The notes under the pieces were generated by a model. It searched no databases. It saw only the letters and a program-made list of their open reading frames with translations, and had not been told where the DNA came from. This document shows positions 20,801-29,540 of a DNA stretch of 29,540 bases, one piece after another; position 1 is the first letter of the stretch, and every line of letters begins with the position of its first letter. The stretch covers positions 489,101 to 518,640 of the forward strand of contig CAMPET010000005.1 in the NCBI GenBank assembly GCA_946803715.1. The letters run 5' to 3'. The stretch is from Beroe ovata (lineage: Eukaryota; Ctenophora; Nuda; Beroida; Beroidae). Both the position numbers and the translations under genes were made by a program.

Positions 20801-23800
20801 GCAATACACAATGTATAATGTACAATGCACATTTCATGGCTCTGGAATGACTCTGGAATTCTAGATCGAGATGTTTGAACAGTAAACCGTCACCAGGTAA
20901 CACATCACCTATTTCCGATTCAATGGTCCCTCTGATTCGATTTGAAATCAGATATTCCGAATCGAATTGGGAAATCTGAGTTGGTTTTGAAGACACCTAC
21001 AAATACAAAAAACCCTCCCTATAATCATCTCAAGAATTATTCGGATTTAATTTGGGACCAATAACACGAAAATATGGGGGAACGTGTATTAAATTTTAAA
21101 TCATTAAAACGCCTGAACTGAAAGCTCATTTAGTTGCACATTAAAAACAAATTCAGCGCATAAAAATTTTGATCATGTGGGGGTGTCATTGTACTTCTTG
21201 GGAAATTATGGTTTGTGACCAAAATAAAATGGAATATGTGTCTCTGTAATCTGTATACTATGTTTTGCCCTCAAATGGTCAATATTGGTCAAGAAATGTT
21301 CATGGAATGGTTCACAAAAAATATGATTGACACAAAAAATAACTATATTCTGACAGATATTGCTATCCCTACTATCAATATTAACATCAATGTTCTATTT
21401 TGCTCGCTGGTGTCGTGAGATGGTCAAAATGTGAAGATAGAATGTTCCGTTCGTTTTCTATTACCCGAGATGGACTGCTCTACGTTGTTTTTTCATAATT
21501 TAGTGTTTCACTATCATAGTTCTACAAAAAAATCAAATCAACATAAATTATTATTACGTAAAAAGTTGTGCCAAAAACCAGCTGAAGTATCTATTGGGTA
21601 AAATATAAAACAGTTTAACGAGTACTAAGAGCTATGACTCTGCCACCACGCGCTTTCATCAGGTTACCAACAACTGTGAACCACCTGGTACCCATGGTAG
21701 CGACCTCCGGTTGCTAGGTTACCATACCAGCTGGTTCGTTCATCTCTGTCACCAAATCATCTCTGTGGGAAACAAGACAGCAAGCAGCGTTGACCGAATG
21801 CAGCGATATTTCGTTCACAAAAGCAATGGTGGTTCATCTTTTGACACATCGCTGACGCGGCTAAAACAGTAAGACTATAATCAGGAAGGGAGGGAAGAGT
21901 GGCCTGGGTCTTTGAACATGCTTGACGAGTAATACATGGGTCCCAGGGCAGTCTCTCTTCAGTCAACACCAGACTCCTGTAAAGACTTCCCCACACACTA
22001 AACAAGACTGCCCGGGACAACATGATCTAACCGTATAAAATCTGATATAATATAGATGTGTGTGTTCAGGAGTTAGAAGCCGAGGAGCATGTTACCACCC
22101 TTTCGCCGGCCTCCGCCTGACCTCCGGCCTCCTTCCTTCTTGTTGCCCGCCGCACGATTGTTACTCCCTGTTTTCGTGCTTTTCCTACCGCCCTCCATTC
22201 CGAAGAGCATTGCCCTGTTCTTGGACCCCTTCATACCGCTCATCATGGAGCCATTGTACTTGCCGTTGATAGGCCGACCAAATTCATCATATCCCAGGAA
22301 CTTGTTGGTGGCCATTCTGTTCATGATATCGGCACTCGTCAATCCATTCTGTTCCTTCTTCTTGTGTACCCGGTTTCCATCTTCATCCACGCTGCTCTCA
22401 CCCTCACTTATCTCATCCAAACCAAGTCTCTCCCGGTTAGCCTCTGCGTTCTTGAGCATCTCCGACCAGTCTACCTCTTCCTCTTCCGAACTACTCCCAG
22501 TTTCAGTCTCACTGTCCTCCTTCTTTCCCTCCTCCTCTTCAGACACATTGTTGTCAGTGCTGGGAGAGGCAGGGGGAGGGGGCAGGCTGGCTAGCTGGGC
22601 GTCCACATCAAGGGAAGGCTGTAACGGGAATTAATGGTTATGGTTCATGGGTTTGGAAACGGGATTCGTCTTCCTAAAGAGGGAGTATTGCTGGTTAGAA
22701 GCCCTAGAATATCTATATTATGTGTGTATATTATATGATATCTATAGGTATTCATATTGTATGGGTCTGTCAGGTCTGTGTGTCGCGCTCACTTTCACGC
22801 ACTCGCACACTCTCACGCACCCTCACACTACAGGTTACCTCCTCTTTCAATCGCTTCAACTGACTCTGAGTCGATCTCTCGCGACTCAGTTGAGCTTCAA
22901 GCTCTTCCAATTGGTTATTCGCACTTCTCTCCTACGGAGAGAGTTTGAGGTTTAGCCACAATGGCGCTGAGAAGATCAGGGAATTCACCAGGAAACGCTG
23001 CAAATGGTCCTGTACCTTAATGAGGCCTTTTTCTTTCAGGCTGTCGATTTGTCTGCGACAGTCTGATAAGGTGGTCTCTAACTGGTTGGATAACTCGGCA
23101 TTATCTCGCATAAGTTCTTCTATCCTTAGCTAAAAATGAGATAGCTAGTATGGGGTCATCGTGGAAACGGCCGTCACATCATTTTCGGGTTCGGGTAGAC
23201 GTATGTTTTCTACTTTGTCCAAATTTCAAGACTAAAAGGAATTTCCATGACCATCAGTGATGACATTGACCAAATGATATGTGACATGTGACGAAATGGT
23301 GTATCACACACAATTCTCACAAAACAAAGCAGTTGAGATAGGGCGCTTGTTGAGATGAGGTGTTGTACAAGGGACTAGCTGGCATGCCCTCACAGATAGT
23401 GTACATTGGACAATAAAGCACGCACACACACATACACACACGCACACATATCCCATCACTTATATCCCGCAATCACACACACACACACACACTAAAGATT
23501 CTCACATTCACAGCTGCAATTTCTCAGCAAATTCACTTTCGAGTGTTCGAGAAGATAATACTATCCCAGAAATTCTGATTCACATTGGAAAGAGGGAGGG
23601 ACAGAGAAAGGAAGGGGGTTGAGGTTAATACTACACCTGATGCTGCTCAATGGTATCATCTTTCTTGGATACAAGATCCATCAGATTCTTGTTGTGCATG
23701 TCGGCCTCCATCAGCTTCCTGAGGATGAGAAGTCTAGAGCAATGAAAATCTTAGTGACAAATTTTGGAGAAGAGCTGTTAAGTTCGCTGAACGATAGGAT

Positions 23801-26800
23801 TTTTCCGAAACCGAGAGGCGAAAGCCATAAATCCAACCTCTCGTGGCTCTGAGACTTGTTGGACAACTCGATATTATCCTCATTGACTGCATGGAACTTC
23901 TCCTTCAACTTGGCTATCTGTTCTTGGAAAGTGTCGATTTTCGTGTTCAGATCCTCGACAGTCCTGTTCTTGTCGGACAACTGCGATCGGAGGGCTTCAG
24001 TCTCCGCCTCGGCATGGGCAAAGCGGGCCTCGGCCGAGCTCAGCTTTTCTGGGTACAGAGACAGCTCGCTGATCTTTGTCTGGTACTCTGCCCGAATCTG
24101 AACACGGACAATCGTTATCCGCGATATATCGTTACAATTCTCCCCTTTCTAATGCTCACTGCCCCCAACCTCAACCCCCTCATCATGCCCCCCCACACCC
24201 TGTCCCCTTACTCCCGCTAAACCTGCCCCCTCTCCTTACCCTGATCACCACGTCCTATCCTGGATTGGGGTCCGGGACCCACTCTCGGCCCTCCTCCCAC
24301 TCTCCCTCACTCTCATACTCTTCCTGGGTGAGTGAGTGACACTTATAGACACTTACTAAATGTTTCCTCTCACAGAAGAGGAAAGTTTGTAATCCTGTTT
24401 GACTTCTAAATCTTATAATACTGAGCAGAAACCACCATGCAGCAAACCACACCCCCTATTTTTAGGTCCTCTATTCCAGCACTACAGTATGGGAGAGGGT
24501 ATTCTCTCTGACTACNATCACTCACCCTCTCAATATCGGCAGCAGTTCCATGCTGCATGGCACTTCGATCCCTCTCCGCCATCTCGACTCTCTGGTGGAG
24601 CATGACATTGTCAGTCTTATACCGGGCTAGCAATTCCTCTGCCTCGCGCAGGCGTTCCTGGTAGAACGCCGCATCCTTCTGCAGTCGGTCTATGTCTGCG
24701 TCTTTCTGCTCCGCCTAGCGGAGGAATTTGTCAAATTCCACAGTTTATTTGTCGTGATTCGGAAAATCTTGAATCGTAAGATTCGTGTCCAAACAATCAT
24801 TTAGAAAGAGGAATGTGGAGAATAAGTGTTAACAGGAATTTGAAACATGGTTTTCTCACCGTAACTGTTACTTCAGCCTCTTTCTCCTCCAGTTTTTCGT
24901 TGAGGCCATCCAACGCAATCTGCATAAGGGGGGAAACAGACTGAAGAACTGCTAAATCATCAGTTAATTATCGCCCGGCGATCACGGTATGACACATATA
25001 TCTCGGCTTAAATCTCTCATCATCGTAACTCTCATCTCTCAGCGTTTGCTCCATCTTCACTCAAAACTCATCCAAACACACACACGCATCAACTTCACAC
25101 CGAAATTCAAAATTAGCTTCCGAGAGAAATTATTACGTCAAAATTTTACGTCAAGTGAAATCTAGCGATTATTTTGCAGCTTGATAAAGTTGTAGTATAG
25201 GTAGAGACAATAATATCGTTCTCCAGGAGGCATAGATATGGGCTGAATCGATTAAATAGTTGTAAAACACACACACACGGGGAGAAAAAATCAATAATTT
25301 GAACAGATAGAGTGCAGCATCGGGATGAAACTACCAAAATATGGGAGGGAAGCATATAAAATATTTTACCGTACACACACACTCGCATGAGACGACCGTG
25401 GGTTTCAGATCTGGACACATATTTTTCGAGCGTATAATAACCCGAGTAGGGTCACATGACCTGTGAACATATCATCGCCCATTAGACACGATGAAAGGAT
25501 TGCATTATGCATGATACATTAACCAGTCTTTGACATTACCACTCACTATGATAGCCAGGTCATTGTGACCAGCCGCATGAACAGATCCGGAATTTACTAC
25601 CTGACCTACTCAGAGCTATCATGATCACGTGATATATTTGCACTAAAATGTACACATTCTGGGAGACGGTGATATATTTTGTTAAATAGCTCATGGGTTT
25701 GTGTGCACGCATACTTTCCGTACCTTTAGTTCATCTAAATCAATGTTTTCGTCGTGTGTCTCGTCAGCGGGCATGTCGGATATGGTAACTTCAGGGGCTG
25801 ACGGAACCACCGCCGCCTCTTCCGGCTCTCCGCGGTCCTTTTTCTTACTCTTTTTCTTCCATTTGAAGGACGGAGTTTTGAATTTTCGGGAGTTGTGCCG
25901 TTTAAGCAAATTCCTATCCAACTGGAAAGGAGGACTGTGTTACAGAGTGGGGTTTTCATGTCATTTTACTACCAATGCCTCATTTCTACAATGCCACATC
26001 ATGACGATTAGCGAAACTATTGGAAGTGCCATGAAAAGTTAGGGAATAGCAAAGTCCTTCTTGGGGGAAAAGCTAAGTTTTGAAGTTCATGCGGTTATAT
26101 GGAAGCCCTGTCTGATGCTTACTTCCGATATCGAACCAGAAGAGTCATGCGACGTTTGAATGATTCATTTTGTCTCCTATGGTTTATTCATGTTTCCATT
26201 TTGCCTATCCTTCTTATTGCTTATTTTGCTTCCATGCATTTAAGAAATGGTAGTGGTTTTATGCAAATTAGACATGTTGCTCATAGCAATTTTGATTGGG
26301 ATTGCTACTCTGATTAAGTTTTGAATATCTACAGCAAGAGCTGCAACATACACATAGTGAAAGCTCAGGAAGTAAGATAAATCAGCGGGTGAAGATAAAA
26401 ATGCTCAATTCAGGGTAGCACAAAAAAAGAGAAGATCAACACAATACGGTGATGAATAGCTATTTCAGGGCATGAAAGGTTATCCATGACACCGTACCGA
26501 ATATATTATGATATGTGACACCATCACATAATGTGACACCATGAGAAGATGTGACACCGTGACACATTCTCCCCCAAATAATACCTCGGGTTCGGCAACT
26601 TCTGCCCCCTCGTCCACCTGAGGCCCATCTTCTTCCACGGGAGACAAATGACCGTCAGGTTCATCCAGAGCAGCCTTCTCCGGCACCTCAACCTCATGGA
26701 GGCTGTCGTTCAGATCGGAGTAGGAGGGGACCACGCCCTTTTCATCGTCATATTCCAAATCTGCCTCCTCCTCCTCCTCTTCTGGTGCCGAGTGTTGGGG

Positions 26801-27007
26801 ATGGTCATCGTATCGGATTAGGAGCTCAGGAGGGATGTAGTTCTGCGGGGATGAGGAACATGCTCACACACAGTGCTTGTCAAACACAAGGAAATATTGT
26901 TTCACTCCTTCTCCCAGCAGTAACGCGTGACACGTCACGCGTGTGATACTTACGGTTCGTCGCTCGTCTTCTTTTGGGGCGGAGATGCAGTAGTAAAATA
27001 GTTCCAT
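14709..27007 (-). CDS. ODF2: ODF2/cenexin homologue (outer dense fibre and centriole appendage protein)
   Basis: Common exons on the minus strand: 27007-26954, 26842-26585, 25921-25724, 24919-24860, 24714-24526, 24097-23838, 23718-23637, 23129-23016, 22931-22839. Then 15087-15007 and 14855-14709 complete a 511-residue cenexin-type product. Nearly all joins are phase 0. Residues 1-170 are an acidic then Lys-rich N-terminus (RYDDH, EEEEEEADLEYDDE, KWKKKSKKK) not recognised in vertebrate ODF2. From about 171 the protein is continuous coiled coil. LRIEELMRDNAELSNQLETT, CRRQIDSLKEKGL, ERSANNQLEELEAQLSRE, RERLEQANNTTRSMQ and NYVSFLKQSYSTVFGD follow the vertebrate order with little or no gap. Vertebrate forms are about 640-830 residues, so part of the middle coiled coil seems absent. 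Family role: sperm outer dense fibres and the distal/subdistal appendages of the mother centriole. Start ATG 27007 has no alternative in phase upstream. Confidence 0.88.
15007..15087 (-). CDS. ODF2: ODF2/cenexin penultimate exon
   Basis: 27 codons, phase 0, between CATGCAG and CAG/GTACGT. AEKRSQQRITEMRERLEQAN continues without a gap from LKRLKEE of the exon ending at 22839 when set against vertebrate ODF2. This shows that a 7.75-kb intron is removed in the conserved isoform. Confidence 0.88.
15745..15776. repeat. Perfect 14-bp inverted repeat, 4-base loop
   Basis: AGCACCTCTACCAT, then CAAC, then ATGGTAGAGGTGCT. It lies within the ODF2 intron and is too short for a typical microRNA precursor. 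Confidence 0.85.
15996..16129. other. Assembly gap (134 N)
   Basis: Run of N directly followed by a (GA)n tract at 16130-16172. The gap probably lies in the same microsatellite. Sequence across it is unknown. Confidence 0.99.
16130..16172. repeat. (GA)n microsatellite
   Basis: GA dinucleotide run with one GG interruption, adjoining the assembly gap. Confidence 0.95.
18149..18175. repeat. 27-base palindrome
   Basis: Arms ATTGATACTATCA and TGATAGTATCAAT around a single central A, with further TGATACTAT copies on both sides. Confidence 0.85.
18625..18655. repeat. Perfect 14-bp inverted repeat, 3-base loop
   Basis: TCTCTGTAACACTA, then ACT, then TAGTGTTACAGAGA. Intronic relative to ODF2. Confidence 0.85.
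19098..20294 (-). CDS. Alternative ODF2 last exon (398 codons), low-complexity tail
   Basis: Acceptor TGTCCTGGTGTTTAG precedes a phase-0 frame of 398 codons to TGA 19100-19098. There is no start of its own near the acceptor, so upstream exons are needed; the ODF2 exon ending at 22839 is in phase and would give an 834-residue isoform. Features: Ser/Pro/Arg-rich first 80 residues; a helix with LDPFIISRLYFEEFLRNQSE and NHIMAEREKAL; Ser/Asn-rich repeats (ANSANSANSGNS); an acidic patch (DEDDEGDEG); and a strongly basic end (KKSKSKSKEKSKKE). No known domain is recognised. A separate gene with unseen first exons is the alternative. Confidence 0.65.
   Translation of the reverse strand, partial: VRSFGAVTSSESIPDLPERDAHDVPKSLLNGECDLPTPPAHRRHPVSHTPQPHADFAKFSSEIGDRDKSLTSRSRGLPCSLDHNLHMAGFGRTSTPVFDGSDPRLLDPFIISRLYFEEFLRNQSEMFNHIMAEREKALSVKSDSATATSRYGRVRYDSDRPESSQSETQLKFERERARNAGTKLHDIVSGYDTFGSGSSNMTSYLPRLFDGTSSRDTSKDTLSSRDSAANSANSANSGNSRDVDEIYKNCNGKSMVRTTSLTELEALVGNCILPDEDDEGDEGLGDGGVKLVPPSPISLHALSSPRTKHSRRRHVEAPQSTPKEEPPQMLLGGVLSRPHATKFQGESVVIQMNGNHATSEHESESESVCGKKENRSSKFPFKKSKSKSKEKSKKEAAS
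20295..22072. other. Intronic or downstream spacer between alternative exons
   Basis: AT-rich sequence with TGTACAATGTA-type repeats at 20575-20650 and 20800-20830. Minus-strand frames such as 21757-22023 lack splice support and recognisable domains. Confidence 0.5.
22073..22618 (-). CDS. Alternative ODF2 last exon (181 codons), acidic then Gly/Arg-rich
   Basis: Acceptor CCCGTTACAG then 181 codons in phase 0 to TAA 22075-22073. It would follow the exon ending at 22839 to give a 617-residue isoform. It begins with Pro-rich SLPPPPASPS, then a long Glu/Ser stretch (SEEEEGKKEDSETETGSSSE), then NAEANRERLGLDEI, then NKFLGYDEFGRPINGKYNG, and ends Lys/Gly/Arg-rich (GGRRSGGGRRKGGNMLLGF). There is no coiled coil in the C-terminal half. 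No family is recognised. It could be a retained ancestral isoform end or a lineage-specific exon. Confidence 0.68.
   Translation of the reverse strand, partial: PSLDVDAQLASLPPPPASPSTDNNVSEEEEGKKEDSETETGSSSEEEEVDWSEMLKNAEANRERLGLDEISEGESSVDEDGNRVHKKKEQNGLTSADIMNRMATNKFLGYDEFGRPINGKYNGSMMSGMKGSKNRAMLFGMEGGRKSTKTGSNNRAAGNKKEGGRRSGGGRRKGGNMLLGF
23421..23492. repeat. (CA)n microsatellites in ODF2 intron
   Basis: Two CA runs separated by about 30 bases of ordinary sequence, in the intron between the exons ending at 23637 and starting at 23129. Confidence 0.9.
24920..25723. other. ODF2 intron, no extra exon found
   Basis: This is where vertebrate-like middle coiled-coil exons would be expected if present. 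I read the minus strand and saw no splice-flanked coiled-coil frame. It includes a short ACACACAC run near 25268. Confidence 0.6.
26040..26584. other. ODF2 intron with short tandem motif
   Basis: Non-coding. A repeated ATGTGACACC motif occurs about four times between 26510 and 26570. Confidence 0.6.
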
Positions 27008-27889
27008 AAATCTATCTGATGTAAGGGTTGTGCAGAGCAGGAGAGCTTATCATGAGGATAGCATGCTGAGTGCGGGGAAAGAGGGGGAGTGAAAATAACG
27101 AAAACGAGTGAAACTTGCCGAATTCACAATCTGGTAAGTGGAACTTGCAAATGTAGGTATTATACATTCGCGAGCATTTCAAACGAACAATGTGTTGCAA
27201 GAGTACGAGCAGCAAGATTGCGTAACCATCAAATAAACAGAACTTGCTATAAAACGCTGTATATGTAGCGGATGAATACGAAAATTTACGAGGCGTATAA
27301 AATCATATTACTGATATCTGAAACCCCGTGTAATTTTTGCGATAATTTGTAATAAAACACGCCAGTAACTGATTCCCGAGTGATGGGTGACGAGTGACTT
27401 TACTCAACAATTATCAAGATGTCTGATGGTTGCTTGATCAGAAAGGGTCTGTTGAGAAGATGATGGCGATTGACAGATTGTGTGATGTGGCATGATAATT
27501 GATGATTGATGAATCAATCTGATGAGTGATGCACAAGGCATCCTTCACGCGTCAAGAAAAGATCGTATGAAAACCGTCAAGACTGGAAGTCAAAGTTGGG
27601 GTGTGAGACTGTTCCTATTGGGGATAATGAGAACCACAATGAACTAAAGAGTACCCTACTTTCTTGTCCAACCAAAGCATATATGCGAGGAATAAGCCAG
27701 AGAGACAAATGCTGACAAATAGAGCAGAGGTATAGAAAAGAGGCAGGATTGAACGAGAACAGGGTCAATTAACAAGTGTCCTCCAAAAGTAGGATGTAAC
27801 CTGAAGGTGACAAGGTGAAATGATTCGGGGAGGGGTTGCTAGGATACAACGAGAAACGACGAAGAGCGAAAACACAAACAAAGATGTAA

Positions 27890-28002
27890 ACAAACACACA
27901 CACCCATACCCACCCACACATGGCCACACACACACACACACAAACAGTACACACACAAACACACACAACACACACACANCACACACACACACACACACAC
28001 AA
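27890..28002. repeat. (CA)n microsatellite with one unresolved base
   Basis: Long compound CA/CACAAA run with an N at 27979. Confidence 0.95.
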
Positions 28003-29083
28003 AGCTCAGAGAGATAGATACGCTAATGACACCACAGCTGCTACAACAACAGATTATCTCGGTGTATATATACTACAGAGTAACACTGGTGGTGGTGATA
28101 ATAATACAGGGGCGGGATGGCGTGTATATACAAAATGTACAGCTGATCTCGATGACAAATAGCGCGATGTGCAGCTATGCAAGGGAGGGGCAGGGAGATG
28201 AGAGTACAGGACGTATATAATGTACACGTCATGTACAATGTATATTATAATTACCATGTACATAGGTACACTCTTATACAAGCAGGAGATATCAGAGAGA
28301 TTGAGCGATGAGCCTTGAAAAGACTAGCAATGTCAAATATCCAAAGCGACCTACAGCAAGACTGTACTGCAGTATAACAGGGATCTTATGTGCACATAAT
28401 GACATCCAATAAGGAGCCCACTGGAGACAAGATCAGGCTAATTTATGGGGTATTTAGCACAGGATCTCTGCGGAAATGTTGCTCGCAAGGGTAGATAAGA
28501 TTGTCGATAAAAATATACGGAAATTTGAGAACTGCAAAAGTAAAGGATACTCAAGTCCGAATCACATGTTGCTGAAACGTATAATTCTATCAGATGACTG
28601 TGAATATGACTGTTTACGAGTTTGTGTCTGTGTATGACTGTGTGTTTGTCTGTAGTCTGCATCTCTGTGTTTGTGTGTCTGTGTGAGGGCACAAACATGC
28701 CCGCAAACATCACAATATGACAACAATGTACTCATGGGGGAAGGGAAATAATAATATGTGGACAAACGCACACACACAATCCCCGTGTTTAACTATTGGT
28801 ATACCTACATCAACTCATTCGCCACGTCTCGTGTGTGCCTGTCTGTGTGTTTGTTTGTTTGTTTGCGCCGTGTGTTTACCATTGTTTGTACAATGCAAGT
28901 GTTTGCCGTCGTACCTATATTGTTTGTTTGCGTAGCTAAATACGTGTTCGTGACCAGGGTAATTGATCTCAATTTGACACGGTAAAGATGACAAAACGAA
29001 GGGTTTTGGTAAATGAATGCAAAATGGCTCCCCGACGGCCTCTAAACCCCAACTCATCACGACAAAACACAGTCACCACACAT

Positions 29084-29133
29084 CACATGAGCTGATGTTT
29101 TGCCACATGAGCTGATGTTTTGCCACATGACAT
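29084..29133. repeat. 20-base tandem repeat, about 2.4 copies
   Basis: CACATGAGCTGATGTTTTGC occurs at 29084-29103 and 29104-29123, followed by a partial CACATGA. Confidence 0.9.
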
Positions 29134-29499
29134 CACTGATGAGCCGTTCCGAGGGATGTTAAAAACAGCGTCAAATATTACACACACACACACACACACA
29201 TGGGCGTTAGAGGGGAAGGGGTTTAAACAGCGTAATAAAACGAGCAGTAAGTATCGAATGTCTAATGGGAATAGAGTGACAGGGACAGGAAAGTGGAGAA
29301 CCAATTATACAAACTGGGTGTGATAGAGGGGGTATGAGTGCAAATTAAAGAACAGTCGGCAGCCTATCTTGAGAAGGGAAACGACTTTGGTGCAGCAGTT
29401 AATTTATGAGGGTCAGGGTCATAATTGAAATTGGGGCCACTGGTACCTATCGTGATAATGAGGAGCAACTTGAGTACCGGATGTACTAACGGAACCAGC

Positions 29500-29540
29500 T
29501 GTGTGTGTGCGACGCTGTGCGTGTGTGTGTGTGTGTGTGT
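29500..29540. repeat. (GT)n microsatellite at window end
   Basis: Interrupted then pure GT run reaching the window edge. Confidence 0.9.

Larger units (their letters stand above)
27008..29540. other. ODF2 upstream region, no gene seen
   Basis: Probable 5' leader and promoter side of ODF2 followed by microsatellite-rich DNA: CA at 27890-28002, GT-rich at 28615-28690 and 28825-28870, CA at 29180-29200, GT at 29500-29540. Reading frames here are low-complexity artefacts or lack any domain. Confidence 0.65.

Noticed and set aside
22089-22634. Plus-strand 181-codon frame rich in Pro, Leu and Ser
   Set aside because: Antisense shadow of the low-complexity acidic/Gly-Arg ODF2 alternative exon.
27765-28017. 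Cys/Val- and His/Thr-rich frames
   Set aside because: Translations of the CA/GT microsatellite.

Overview
This window is eukaryotic nuclear DNA, almost certainly from an invertebrate animal. Protein-coding exons are broken by GT-AG introns, several microsatellites and assembly gaps are present, and most recognisable genes encode parts of motile cilia, flagella or centrioles. SPAG8-, RIIAD1- and ODF2-type proteins together point to a flagellated metazoan. The tight same-strand spacing (about 270-320 bases between coding regions) and short introns would suit a compact-genome lineage such as a sponge, but that placement is a low-confidence guess.

Layout. Positions 1-520 hold microsatellite sequence and one probable terminal exon of an unrecognised plus-strand gene. 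Positions 521-2870 look non-coding. Between about 2879 and 5565 there are a few exon-like pieces of an unrecognised plus-strand gene and a GC-rich interspersed repeat at about 4860-5400. From 5546 to 11840 lies a dense plus-strand run: RIIAD1 (three exons), DNAJB13 (five exons), a 57-residue ORF of unknown function, and SPAG8 (four exons). An intronless gene of the DXO/Rai1 decapping-exonuclease family sits antisense inside the last intron of DNAJB13.

Positions 12236-14520 are a repeat block: a local duplication of roughly 1.0-1.3 kb, several GC-rich modules in both orientations, a 32-bp perfect terminal inverted repeat pair and a foldback hairpin. It separates SPAG8 from the convergent minus-strand gene that fills the rest of the window.

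That gene (27007 down to 14709) is an ODF2/cenexin homologue. Nine common exons encode 436 residues, mostly coiled coil. Two small last exons at 15087-15007 and 14855-14709 give the conserved cenexin-type C-terminus. Two further in-phase exons with their own stops (22618-22073 and 20294-19098) lie inside the intron before them and would give alternative C-termini. Positions 27008-29540 are upstream non-coding sequence rich in CA/GT microsatellites.

Functionally, DNAJB13 is a radial-spoke co-chaperone, SPAG8 a microtubule inner protein, RIIAD1 a protein with an RIIa-type docking fold, and ODF2/cenexin a sperm-tail and centriole-appendage protein. The window therefore reads as a small cluster of cilium genes with one RNA-quality-control gene nested in it.
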